From contig DWVA01000059.1 in the NCBI GenBank assembly GCA_019120475.1, positions 1 through 13,846 of the forward strand: a DNA stretch of 13,846 nt, given 5' to 3'. Origin of the DNA: Candidatus Blautia intestinipullorum (GTDB taxonomy: Bacteria > Bacillota > Clostridia > Lachnospirales > Lachnospiraceae). Under the pieces are notes generated by a model that saw nothing but the letters and a program-made list of their open reading frames with translations, did no database searches and was not told the DNA's origin. The position numbers and the translations under genes are program-made. Each line of letters opens with the position of its first letter. The stretch's first letter is position 1. Below, one piece after another: positions 1 through 6,313 of this stretch.

Positions 1-1
1 A

Positions 2-97
2 AAAATTCAGAAAAATGATATGATCTGTATATCAGAGGATACGCCGGGCGGCATGAGAACGGCGGCGTATCAGGGAAAGGGAGGCAATAACAAATGA
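2..97 (+). CDS. Possible 3' end of an upstream gene (partial)
   Basis: One forward frame stays open from the left edge to a TGA at 95-97, giving about 31 residues that include the string SEDTPGGMRTAAYQ. Its stop overlaps the yedE start codon as ATGA, the same junction as between yedF and the DUF3343 gene downstream. The other two forward frames stop within the first 25 bases. I do not recognise the protein. An open run this short has roughly a one in five chance of arising at random, so the ATGA junction is the main support. If real, it would be the first visible gene of the Se/S cluster and translationally coupled to yedE. The alternative is an untranslated leader with the inverted repeat at 38-71. 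Confidence 0.35.
   Translation, partial: KIQKNDMICISEDTPGGMRTAAYQGKGGNNK
38..71. repeat. Inverted repeat (possible leader hairpin) before yedE
   Basis: Two perfect 9-base arms, GATACGCCG at 38-46 and CGGCGTATC at 63-71, flank a 16-base loop. The structure ends four or five bases before the yedE ribosome binding site (AAAGGGAGG, about 76-84). There is no T-run after it, so it is not a standard terminator. It could affect translation initiation of yedE, or be incidental if the upstream reading frame is coding. Confidence 0.45.
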
Positions 98-1176
98 AAA
101 GTGAAAAAACAACAATCGCTGCGGCAGGAATTCTCATCGGTCTGATCGCGGCTATGCTGGTATTTTTCGGCAATCCGGCAAATATGGGATTCTGTATCGC
201 GTGCTTTCTCCGGGATACAGCGGGAGCCCTGGGACTACACAGCGCCGGTGCGGTACAGTACATCCGGCCCGAGATAATCGGTCTTGTCCTGGGAGCCTGC
301 GCGGTGGCGTTGGCGACAAAGGAATTCCGTCCAAGAGGCGGTTCTGCTCCGGTGACAAGATTTATCCTGGGAGTCTTTGTAATGATCGGATGCCTGATGT
401 TTCTCGGATGTCCGTTCCGTATGATCCTGAGACTGGCAGGAGGGGACGGCAACGCTATTTTGGGGTTTGTGGGTTTTGCTCTGGGCATTTTGGCCGGAGT
501 GGTATTTCTGAAAAAGGGATATACCCTGAAACGTTCATACAAAATGCCGGCGCTTGAGGGACAGCTATATCCTTTTATGCAGATCGTATTTCTGATCCTT
601 CTTGTAGTTGCACCGTCGTTTATTCATTTCAGTGAGGCAGGTGCAGGCCCGGGAGCGCTGCATGCATCTGTAGCTGTTTCTCTGGCGGCAGGGCTGATCG
701 TGGGAGCTCTTGCGCAGAGGACACGTCTCTGTATGGTGGGCGGTATCCGTGATGCGGTTTTATTCAGGGAATGGAAGCTGCTTTTTGGTTTTCTGGCAAT
801 TTTTGTAAGTGCGCTTGTGGTGAATCTGATTCTTGGAGCGGTAACGGGAACTGCATATTTTAATCCGGGATTTGCAGGCCAGCCGGTAGCGCATACAGAC
901 GGTCTCTGGAATGCTCTGGGAATGTTTCTGGCAGGCTTTGGATGCGTGCTGCTGGGAGGCTGTCCTCTTCGTCAGCTTGTTCTGGCAGGCGAGGGAAATA
1001 CGGACTCTGCCGTAACGGTGCTTGGACTGATGGTGGGAGCTGCATTTGCACACAATTTTGGACTTGCATCTTCCGCAGAAGGACCTACGGCAAATGGTAA
1101 AATTGCGGTGATCATCGGGATCGCAGTGGTTGCTGTTGTGGCAGTGTCAAATACAGTAAGAAGATCAGATGCATAG
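94..1176 (+). CDS. yedE: YedE/YeeE-family selenium/sulfur transport membrane protein
   Basis: This 360-residue polytopic membrane protein consists largely of hydrophobic segments. It shows an internal duplication: each half carries a short cysteine motif (GFCIACFLRD at 32-41; RLCMVGGIRD at 211-220) followed by a second one (GCLMFLGCPFR at 99-109; GCVLLGGCPLR at 283-293, with C284 and C290). This is the YeeE/YedE family, whose studied members import thiosulfate through a relay of conserved cysteines. The YedE branch is associated with selenium use, which fits its neighbours yedF and DUF3343. The substrate here (a selenium or sulfur species) is inferred, not shown. ATG 94 is chosen because AAAGGGAGG lies about 10 bases upstream. 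The start overlaps the stop of a possible upstream frame. The gene is followed after 16 bases by yedF. Confidence 0.88.
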   Translation: MKSEKTTIAAAGILIGLIAAMLVFFGNPANMGFCIACFLRDTAGALGLHSAGAVQYIRPEIIGLVLGACAVALATKEFRPRGGSAPVTRFILGVFVMIGCLMFLGCPFRMILRLAGGDGNAILGFVGFALGILAGVVFLKKGYTLKRSYKMPALEGQLYPFMQIVFLILLVVAPSFIHFSEAGAGPGALHASVAVSLAAGLIVGALAQRTRLCMVGGIRDAVLFREWKLLFGFLAIFVSALVVNLILGAVTGTAYFNPGFAGQPVAHTDGLWNALGMFLAGFGCVLLGGCPLRQLVLAGEGNTDSAVTVLGLMVGAAFAHNFGLASSAEGPTANGKIAVIIGIAVVAVVAVSNTVRRSDA

Positions 1177-1192
1177 GAGAGGAGAAAAGAGA

Positions 1193-1399
1193 ATGAAAAA
1201 AATAGATGCCAGAGGACTGTCCTGTCCGGAACCTGTGATCCTGACCAAAAACGCCATGGCTTCCAAAGAAGCGGCATATGAGATCCTGGTGGACAACGTG
1301 ACAGCAAAAGAAAATGTTTCGCGTTTTGCGGTTCATCAGGACTATAGGGTCCAGGTGAAGGAGCAGGGGGACGATTTTCTGATTGAGATAAAGAAATGA
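1193..1399 (+). CDS. yedF: TusA-like sulfurtransferase YedF (single domain)
   Basis: This 68-residue protein begins MKKIDARGLSCPEPV and carries the CPxP motif of the TusA/SirA family, with the reactive cysteine at C11. Family members carry sulfur as a persulfide, or possibly selenium, between donor and acceptor proteins in the cytoplasm. The ATG at 1193 is preferred over an upstream ATG at 1169, because 1169 lies within the end of yedE and the AGGAGAGGAG ribosome binding site (about 1175-1184) is correctly placed only for 1193. Clostridial selenium-metabolism YedF proteins often carry an extra C-terminal DsrE-like domain. Here only the TusA-like domain is present, as in the short E. coli YedF. 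Its gene order next to yedE supports a role in passing on the imported Se/S species. Confidence 0.87.
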   Translation: MKKIDARGLSCPEPVILTKNAMASKEAAYEILVDNVTAKENVSRFAVHQDYRVQVKEQGDDFLIEIKK

Positions 1400-1638
1400 A
1401 AGAATACATAGCTACGTTTTATTCCCATTACGGGGCGGTCTGCTTTAAGAAAAACTGCGGGAAGCTGGGACTTAACGCAATCATCATGCCAGTGCCGAGA
1501 AATCTCAGTTCTTCCTGCGGAACCTGTGTAAAATTTCAAAGCCGGGAGGATCAGTTCCCCCAGATAAACGAAGAATTAGAAAAGATTGCGGAAATCTGCG
1601 GGAACAGCTACAGGACTGTCTACAGTGCGGAAGAGTAA
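1396..1638 (+). CDS. DUF3343 putative Se/S carrier protein
   Basis: This small 80-residue protein starts MKEYIATFYSHYGAV and has five cysteines: C16, C21, C41, C44 and C68. The pair C41-x2-C44 lies in the segment PRNLSSSCGTC, typical of DUF3343 (Pfam describes the family as putative Se/S carrier-like). The start overlaps the yedF stop as ATGA, so the two are very likely translated together. The cysteine pair could hold a persulfide or perselenide, or bind a metal; this is inference. Comparative genomics has linked the family with YedE and YedF in selenium-using anaerobes. No selD, cysteine desulfurase or selenophosphate gene is visible in this window, so whether the trio serves selenium or sulfur cannot be decided here. 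Confidence 0.82.
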   Translation: MKEYIATFYSHYGAVCFKKNCGKLGLNAIIMPVPRNLSSSCGTCVKFQSREDQFPQINEELEKIAEICGNSYRTVYSAEE

Positions 1639-1683
1639 AAACAGAGAGGGGTAAAGGCGGAGAGCCTTTGCTCCTCTCTGTTT
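1639..1683 (+). terminator. Stem-loop terminator of the Se/S cluster
   Basis: An 18-bp stem (arms 1641-1658 and 1664-1681, two G-U wobbles) closes a 5-base GGAGA loop. A-U pairing at 1639-1640 with 1682-1683 extends it to 20 bp. It begins right after the DUF3343 stop. The T-run after the stem is short, so termination may be incomplete. Confidence 0.72.
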
Positions 1684-1753
1684 GTGCCTTGGGAAAGCGC
1701 TTCACAGGGAGGCCTGCAGGCAGTGGAAGAGGGGACTTTCTTTGTTCTGTATC

Positions 1754-1782
1754 TTGTATGAGAAAGAGAATTCGTGTATACT
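1754..1782 (+). promoter_or_regulatory. Sigma-A-type promoter for greA
   Basis: TTGTAT (1754-1759) and TATACT (1777-1782) are separated by 17 bases. Transcription would start near 1789 and give a leader of about 98 bases before greA. The spacer from the terminator to greA (1684-1886) otherwise holds only a cre-like palindrome at 1692-1705. Confidence 0.6.
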
Positions 1783-1886
1783 AAAAGACAGTGCAGAGAC
1801 GTGTGCAGGGCTCACGGCTGCAGAGGAAAGCTGCTCACATTTTCTGCTGTCCCGGCGGATAAAAAGAAAAAGGAGTGGATCAGAAA

Positions 1887-2387
1887 TTGAGAGAGAAACT
1901 TACAAAGAGAGACGTGCAAAAAATAGAAGATGAAATCGAATACCGGAAGCTGGTAGTCCGCAAAGATGCCATAGAGGCTGTGAAGGAGGCCAGAGCCCAG
2001 GGGGATTTAAGCGAAAATTTCGAGTACTATGCGGCTAAGAAACATAAAAACCAGAATGAAAGCCGTATCCGCTATCTGGAGAGAATGCTGAAAACAGCCG
2101 ATATTGTCACGGACACTTCGAAAGCGGACGAAGTCGGCATGGACGACATTGTGGAGGTGGAATTTGAAGAGGACGGCGAGGTGGAAAAATATAAGCTTGT
2201 GACTTCTATCCGGGGGAATTCCATGGAAAACAGAGTCAGCATTGAATCTCCCATCGGAAAGGCTCTGAAAGGACACCGGGTGGGAGACCGGGTGAAGGTG
2301 CAGGTAAATGAGAACAGCAGCTATTACCTGATCGTCCGTTCTATTGATAAGACAGGAGAAGAAGGGGAGGATATCCGGAGTTTTTAG
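1887..2387 (+). CDS. greA: Transcription elongation factor GreA
   Basis: GreA rescues backtracked RNA polymerase by stimulating cleavage of the nascent transcript. The N-terminal part (residues 1 to about 75) is a helical coiled coil. Its tip carries the acidic residues of the GreA motif QGDLSENFEY (D40 and E43 from the TTG start), which reach the polymerase active site. The C-terminal half, with IRGNSMENRVSIESPIGKAL, is the FKBP-like polymerase-binding domain. The start needs care. A GTG at 1875 opens the frame, but the ribosome binding site AAGGAG (1870-1875) overlaps that codon. The TTG at 1887 lies 11 bases beyond the site and gives a 166-residue protein starting (M)REKLTKRDVQ, in line with relatives. 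The gene has its own promoter and is followed after 21 bases by a response regulator, probably co-transcribed. Confidence 0.93.
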   Translation: MREKLTKRDVQKIEDEIEYRKLVVRKDAIEAVKEARAQGDLSENFEYYAAKKHKNQNESRIRYLERMLKTADIVTDTSKADEVGMDDIVEVEFEEDGEVEKYKLVTSIRGNSMENRVSIESPIGKALKGHRVGDRVKVQVNENSSYYLIVRSIDKTGEEGEDIRSF

Positions 2388-2408
2388 AAGCAGAAGGGGG
2401 AATACAGA

Positions 2409-3077
2409 ATGATCTACTGCGTAGAGGATGAAAAAAATATCAGAGAGCTTCTTGTATATACGCTGGAAGCCACGGGATTTTCTGCGAAAGGACTGGAGGA
2501 CGGCAGCGGCCTTTTTAAAGCTTTGGAAAAGGAAGAGCCGGAATTGATTCTCCTTGATATTATGCTTCCCGGGGATGACGGCTATGCGGTTCTGCAGAAA
2601 CTTAAGTCAGATCCGCGGACAAAGAATATTCCGGTGATCCTGGTGACGGCAAGAGAATCAGAATTTGATAAAGTGCGCGGACTGGACGGCGGAGCGGACG
2701 ATTACATTACAAAGCCCTTCGGCATGATGGAATTTGTGGCGAGAGTGAAGGCCGTTCTCAGAAGATGTGGAAAGTCAGGAGAAGAGCGTGAACTGACCTG
2801 TGGAGAACTTCGTATTTCTGTGGGAAGACATGAGGTCTTTCTGGAAGAGCAGAAGCTGGAGCTCACCCGCAAAGAATTTGAGCTTCTTCAATATTTTGTG
2901 GAGAATAAAGGTATGGTGATGAGCAGGAACCAGATTCTGGGATATGTCTGGGGATACGACTTTGACGGAGAAACAAGAACCGTAGATGTTCATGTAAGAT
3001 CGCTGAGACAGAAGCTGGGAGATGCAGGAGATATGCTGGAAACAGTAAGGGGAGTGGGGTACCGGCTCAGGGAGTGA
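2409..3077 (+). CDS. OmpR/PhoB-family response regulator without adjacent kinase
   Basis: This 222-residue two-domain regulator has a receiver domain at about 1-118, with acidic residues E6 and D7, the phosphoacceptor D50 in LLDIMLPG, T80 and K102 (ITKPF). A winged-helix DNA-binding domain follows at about 125-222, ending in the typical TVDVHVRSLRQKLG and VRGVGYRLRE. All residues needed for phosphorylation are present. It resembles PhoB-type regulators, but the signal and targets are unknown. AGAAGGGGG (2392-2400) supports the ATG at 2409. A histidine kinase would normally follow immediately. Instead the next gene is an AraC regulator on the opposite strand, 17 bases away, and only a 15-codon frame starts after the stop. 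The regulator may rely on a distant kinase. Confidence 0.92.
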   Translation: MIYCVEDEKNIRELLVYTLEATGFSAKGLEDGSGLFKALEKEEPELILLDIMLPGDDGYAVLQKLKSDPRTKNIPVILVTARESEFDKVRGLDGGADDYITKPFGMMEFVARVKAVLRRCGKSGEERELTCGELRISVGRHEVFLEEQKLELTRKEFELLQYFVENKGMVMSRNQILGYVWGYDFDGETRTVDVHVRSLRQKLGDAGDMLETVRGVGYRLRE

Positions 3078-3084
3078 AAAAGGA

Positions 3085-3132
3085 ATGAAAAATTTTATAA
3101 GCCGTTTTTTTGTGTCTGCTTCATCCGGATAG
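3085..3132 (+). pseudogene. 15-codon frame after the response regulator, possible kinase start remnant
   Basis: An ATG at 3085 lies 10 bases after a GGGAG site (3070-3074) within the end of the response regulator gene, the usual position of a histidine kinase start. It encodes MKNFISRFFVSASSG and then stops with TAG. The beginning (basic, then hydrophobic) resembles the first residues of a membrane kinase, but the match is far too short to prove this. Its region overlaps the end of the AraC gene on the other strand. It may be a remnant of a lost kinase gene, or chance. Confidence 0.2.
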
Positions 3133-3994
3133 ATGTAGCGTATTCCGTAGGCGTCATTCCGGCAAGCTTTTTAAACTGTCTGGAAAAATAGTGGATTGAA
3201 GAATAGCCGAGGAATTCAGAAATCTGAGTAAAATTCATTTCATTTTTCTGAATAAGCTTTTTGGCAAGATCGATCTTCATTCTTGAAAAAAATTCAATAA
3301 CGCCGCAGCCGTACCGCTCCCGGAAGAGCTTCTGAAGCTGTGAACGGCCGATAAGGTTGTCGTGACAGATACTTTCCACAGACACATATTCTCTGACATG
3401 TTCCTGCAGATAAAAAATGATCTTGCGGCATACATCGGACGGCTCCCTGGAGGGAACAGATCTTCCTGACGCCAGCGGATGGGAAGAATGATATCTCCGT
3501 ATAATATGTATGAGAAATTCTTCCAGATAAAGAATCAGAAGCTGCTGAGATCCAAAAAGAATGTTGGAGCGCAGTTCCATCTTTTTCGTATACGGATTGT
3601 CCAGCGGAGAGGAAAAGCAGTGCCTTGCTTCTTTGAGAATGAAGCCCAGCAGCGCTCTTTCTGTATCGGAGAGCTCCAGGATTCTGTTTTCAAAAAAATC
3701 CATGTACGGCGAGGCGCAGGAAAAGGAAACAGAAATAATATTCAGAGGATTATTTCCCACAGTGCGCAGAGAGTGATATTCATTTGGTTTATGAAAAATA
3801 ATCTGGCCATGGCTGAGAAGATGCCTTCCGGTATCAGTGTTTATATCGGCCTCCCCTTTGTCGATACATTGAAATTTCCAGAAATCTCCGCTTTCACCGT
3901 CAAGGCGAAGACCGTTTTGGTATTTAAAATAATGGACAGTATAAATCTGGTCTACCAGAAGTTCCTTTTTCAGTTGAACACTTTCATACCCCAT
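3095..3994 (-). CDS. AraC-family transcriptional regulator
   Basis: This 299-residue protein has an N-terminal cupin-like sensor part (about 15-150, including SHGQIIFHKPNEYHSL at 61-76), a linker around 170-186, and a C-terminal double helix-turn-helix (about 188-290). The AraC signature FLGYSSIHYFSRQFKKL (261-277) followed by AGMTPTEYA is clear. Members usually bind a sugar or other small ligand and activate adjacent genes. It is divergent from the nucleotidyltransferase gene, so that gene, and perhaps galE, are the likely targets. ATG 3992-3994 is preceded by an AGGGGGAA binding site on the minus strand. The 3' end runs convergently to within 17 bases of the response regulator, without a recognisable terminator. 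The ligand cannot be deduced from sequence. Confidence 0.9.
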   Translation of the reverse strand: MGYESVQLKKELLVDQIYTVHYFKYQNGLRLDGESGDFWKFQCIDKGEADINTDTGRHLLSHGQIIFHKPNEYHSLRTVGNNPLNIISVSFSCASPYMDFFENRILELSDTERALLGFILKEARHCFSSPLDNPYTKKMELRSNILFGSQQLLILYLEEFLIHIIRRYHSSHPLASGRSVPSREPSDVCRKIIFYLQEHVREYVSVESICHDNLIGRSQLQKLFRERYGCGVIEFFSRMKIDLAKKLIQKNEMNFTQISEFLGYSSIHYFSRQFKKLAGMTPTEYATSIRMKQTQKNGL

Positions 3995-4046
3995 TGTTCT
4001 TTCCCCCTGAAATTGTCGTAAATCACTTATATTCCGAGATAAATAT

Positions 4047-4075
4047 ATTATAGCTCACAGAATAAGATTATTCCA
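4047..4075 (-). promoter_or_regulatory. Putative promoter of the AraC-family gene
   Basis: On the minus strand a perfect TATAAT (plus strand 4047-4052) is preceded at 17 bases by a weak -35, TGGAAT (4070-4075). The weak -35 would fit a regulated gene. The transcript would have a leader of roughly 45 bases. Confidence 0.45.
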
Positions 4076-4083
4076 GAGAACAG

Positions 4084-4154
4084 TTTCTATAAAGTTTATA
4101 AAATTGTGTAAATATCAGCTTTTTGTATAAAACAAACAATTTATTGTGCAAATA
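4084..4154. promoter_or_regulatory. Four phased AT-rich repeats, candidate AraC-type operator sites
   Basis: Four similar 12-base elements lie in the same orientation: TTTCTATAAAGT (4084), ATTGTGTAAATA (4103), TTTGTATAAAAC (4122) and ATTGTGCAAATA (4143). Their starts are 19, 19 and 21 bases apart, about two helical turns. Elements 2 and 4 differ at one base. The third overlaps the -10 of the forward promoter. Direct repeats spaced by helical turns are typical of AraC-family binding, and the araC-type gene is divergent here. The high AT content means that part of the similarity could be chance. Confidence 0.4.
4104..4131 (+). promoter_or_regulatory. Putative promoter of the nucleotidyltransferase gene
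   Basis: TTGTGT (4104-4109) and TATAAA (4126-4131) are separated by 16 bases. The -35 is poor, as expected for an activator-dependent promoter, and the elements lie inside the phased repeats. The leader of about 60 bases also contains the inverted repeat CTGCTG-C-CAGCAG (4155-4167). Confidence 0.45.
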
Positions 4155-4198
4155 CTGCTGCCAGCAGAAAAGAAAGGTAAAAGAAAGGAAGAAAAATT

Positions 4199-5119
4199 AT
4201 GAAAAAACCTGTGTTAGTAGTAATGGCTGCGGGAATGGGAAGCCGGTATGGAGGTCTGAAACAGATTGACCCTGTTGACAGAGAGGGACATATTATTATG
4301 GATTTTTCTGTTTATGACGCGGTGAGAGCCGGATTTGAGAAGGTCATTTTTATTATTAAACGTGAAAATGAGCAGGCGTTCAGGGAAGCTATCGGGGACA
4401 GACTCTGCGGACAGATTCAGGTTTCTTATGTGTTTCAGGAACTGGAAAATCTTCCGGAGGGCTATCAGGTGCCGGAGGGAAGAGTGAAACCATGGGGAAC
4501 CGGACATGCGGTGCTGAGCTGTATAGATGAGATCGACGGGCCTTTTGTGGTGATTAATGCGGATGATTATTACGGCAGCCATGCGTTTCAGCTGGCATAC
4601 GACTTTCTGACGGAAAAACAGGAAGCGGGAAGATATATGATGGTAGGGTACCGGCTTGAGAATACTCTTACAGACAACGGCCATGTATCCAGAGGAGTCT
4701 GTGTCACAGACGAAAAAGGATTTTTGAAAGAGATTCACGAGCGCACCCATATCGAAAAGCGAGGCGAGGGAGCCGCCTATACGGAGGACGGAGGCGCAAC
4801 CTGGACAGCGCTTCCCGGGGACAGTATTGTTTCTATGAATATGTGGGGATTTTCTGCAGATTTTCTGCAGGAGCTTAAGGAAAGATTCCGGCCGTTTCTG
4901 GATAAAGGCATTCAGGAGAATCCTATGAAATGTGAATATTTTCTGCCTTTTGTAGTAGATGAACTGCTTAGGGAGGGAAAGGCCGTTGTCCAGGTGCTGA
5001 AATCCTCCGACAGGTGGTACGGAGTCACATATAAGGAGGATAAGCCCGTAGTTGTGGCGGCGGTTCAGCGCTTTAAAGATCAGGGCCTTTATCCTCAGAA
5101 TCTCTGGGAGAAAGCATAA
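4199..5119 (+). CDS. Sugar nucleotidyltransferase (NTP-transferase family)
   Basis: This 306-residue protein has a GT-A-type nucleotidyltransferase fold. The N-terminal nucleotide-binding loop is AAGMGSRYGGLKQ (10-22), with R16 and K21 of the usual GxGxR...K signature. KPWGTGHA (97-104) follows as a second nucleotide-contact motif, and NADDYY (120-125) supplies the metal-binding aspartate. Such enzymes join a sugar 1-phosphate to an NTP, releasing pyrophosphate, in the cytoplasm. The sugar and nucleotide cannot be named; galE immediately downstream suggests UDP-hexose metabolism, but the protein is not a standard GalU or RmlA by its motifs. The ribosome binding site AAAGGAAG precedes ATG 4199. 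It is divergent from an AraC regulator, with likely operator repeats between them. galE has its own promoter 143 bases downstream. Confidence 0.85.
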   Translation: MKKPVLVVMAAGMGSRYGGLKQIDPVDREGHIIMDFSVYDAVRAGFEKVIFIIKRENEQAFREAIGDRLCGQIQVSYVFQELENLPEGYQVPEGRVKPWGTGHAVLSCIDEIDGPFVVINADDYYGSHAFQLAYDFLTEKQEAGRYMMVGYRLENTLTDNGHVSRGVCVTDEKGFLKEIHERTHIEKRGEGAAYTEDGGATWTALPGDSIVSMNMWGFSADFLQELKERFRPFLDKGIQENPMKCEYFLPFVVDELLREGKAVVQVLKSSDRWYGVTYKEDKPVVVAAVQRFKDQGLYPQNLWEKA

Positions 5120-5149
5120 ACAGAAAAATGGAAGAAACGAAGATGCTGG

Positions 5150-5163
5150 TCCGTCCAGACGGA
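5150..5163. repeat. Short inverted repeat upstream of galE promoter
   Basis: TCCGTC and GACGGA (5150-5155, 5158-5163) form a symmetrical site with a 2-base centre. The spacing is too short for an RNA hairpin, so a protein-binding site is the better guess. It abuts the cre-like site at 5164. Confidence 0.35.
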
Positions 5164-5177
5164 TGAAAGCGGTTGTG
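5164..5177. promoter_or_regulatory. cre-like site over the galE -35
   Basis: TGAAAGCGGTTGTG matches the left half of the catabolite-responsive element (TGWAANCG) fully, and the right half only partly. It covers most of the galE -35. CcpA with HPr(Ser-P) binds such sites in Firmicutes, and hprK is in this window. The right half is degenerate, so this is a candidate only. Confidence 0.35.
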
Positions 5178-5201
5178 GGAAAACATAAATAGTGCTATAA
5201 T
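5173..5201 (+). promoter_or_regulatory. Extended -10 promoter of galE
   Basis: TTGTGG (5173-5178), 17 bases, and TATAAT (5196-5201) preceded by TGC form an extended -10 promoter. Transcription would begin near 5208, giving a leader of about 55 bases with a small imperfect hairpin around 5213-5233. Confidence 0.68.
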
Positions 5202-5262
5202 GGACAGGAGCTGTGGAACATTGTGTTCACGCAGGACTACATCCTAAAAGGAGGAGAAGAGC

Positions 5263-6276
5263 ATGGCAATTTTAGTAACAGGCGGAGCCGGATATATCGG
5301 AAGCCATACAGTAGTGGAGCTTCAGAACGCAGGCTATGAGGTGGTGGTGCTGGATAATCTGAGCAATTCCAGTGAAAAATCTCTGGAACGTGTGGAGAAG
5401 ATTACGGGAAAGCCGGTGAAATTTTATAAAGCAGATATTTTGGACAGAGAAGGGCTGGAAGAAATTTTTGAAAAAGAAAAGATTGATTCCTGTATTCATT
5501 TTGCAGGTTTGAAGGCAGTCGGCGAGTCTGTGGCGAAACCTTGGGAATACTATGAAAACAATATTTCCGGAACACTTACTTTGGTAGATGTAATGAGAAA
5601 GCACGGCGTTAAAAATATTATTTTTTCTTCTTCAGCTACAGTGTATGGAGACCCTGCGGTCATTCCTATTACCGAGGAATGCCCGAAGGGACAGTGTACG
5701 AATCCCTACGGATGGACAAAATCCATGCTGGAGCAGATCCTTTCGGATATCCAGAAGGCGGATCCTGAATGGAACGTAGTGCTTCTGCGGTACTTTAATC
5801 CTATCGGCGCGCATAAGAGCGGTCTGATCGGGGAAAATCCGAATGGAATCCCCAATAATCTGATGCCGTATATTACCCAGGTTGCCGTAGGCAAGCTGAA
5901 GGAACTTGGGGTGTTCGGAGATGATTACGACACTCCGGACGGAACAGGAGTGAGAGATTATATTCATGTGGTGGATCTGGCGAAAGGCCATGTGAAAGCG
6001 CTGAAAAAGATCGAAGACAACTCCGGACTGAGCATTTACAATCTGGGAACTGGAAAAGGCTACAGCGTGCTGGATATCGTGAAAAACTTTGAGGCGGCCA
6101 CAGGCGTGAAGATTCCTTATGTGATCAAACCCCGCCGCCCCGGCGATATTGCCACCTGCTATTCTGACGCGTCCAAGGCGGAGAGAGAGCTGGGCTGGAA
6201 AGCGGAGTATGATATCAAAGATATGTGCGCGGATTCCTGGAACTGGCAGTCAAAGAATCCCAACGGATATGAATAA
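5263..6276 (+). CDS. galE: UDP-glucose 4-epimerase
   Basis: GalE interconverts UDP-glucose and UDP-galactose with bound NAD, for galactose use and for supplying galactosyl donors to surface polysaccharides. This 337-residue protein has the usual family length. The Rossmann NAD loop TGGAGYIGS is at 6-14, and the catalytic residues are S124 (SSSATVYG), Y149 and K153 ([12 protein letters not shown]), with the same numbers as in E. coli Gal[12 protein letters not shown] (79-89), RYFNPIGAH and RRPGDIA are also family motifs. ATG 5263 follows an AAAAGGAGG site (5246-5254). The gene has its own promoter and a strong terminator directly after the stop. The preceding nucleotidyltransferase probably shares the nucleotide-sugar pathway. 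No other Leloir genes (galK, galT) are present in the window. Confidence 0.96.
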   Translation: MAILVTGGAGYIGSHTVVELQNAGYEVVVLDNLSNSSEKSLERVEKITGKPVKFYKADILDREGLEEIFEKEKIDSCIHFAGLKAVGESVAKPWEYYENNISGTLTLVDVMRKHGVKNIIFSSSATVYGDPAVIPITEECPKGQCTNPYGWTKSMLEQILSDIQKADPEWNVVLLRYFNPIGAHKSGLIGENPNGIPNNLMPYITQVAVGKLKELGVFGDDYDTPDGTGVRDYIHVVDLAKGHVKALKKIEDNSGLSIYNLGTGKGYSVLDIVKNFEAATGVKIPYVIKPRRPGDIATCYSDASKAERELGWKAEYDIKDMCADSWNWQSKNPNGYE

Positions 6277-6278
6277 AG

Positions 6279-6308
6279 AAAATCCCCGTCTCTTCGGACG
6301 GGGATTTT
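6279..6308. terminator. Strong terminator after galE
   Basis: A perfect 12-bp stem, AAAATCCCCGTC (6279-6290) with GACGGGGATTTT (6297-6308), closes a TCTTCG loop and ends in TTTT. It begins two bases after the galE stop. Read on the minus strand it is also followed by a T-rich run, so it may also end the DUF1846 transcript. Confidence 0.88.
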
Positions 6309-6313
6309 CGCTG

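Noticed and set aside
16..34. Inverted repeat TGATAT/ATATCA as an operator
   Set aside because: Short, AT-rich arms with a 7-base centre; no promoter can be placed around it.
1169..1192. Earlier ATG for YedF adding eight residues
   Set aside because: The extra residues lie over the yedE end and the ribosome binding site, and the family starts at MKKIDARG.
972..1409. Antisense frame over yedE and yedF
   Set aside because: Lies opposite two clear genes, has low-complexity Ser/Pro-rich content and no recognisable domain.
1682..1933. Forward frame of 83 codons in the spacer before greA
   Set aside because: Starts within the terminator, overlaps greA in another frame and has no recognisable content or ribosome binding site.
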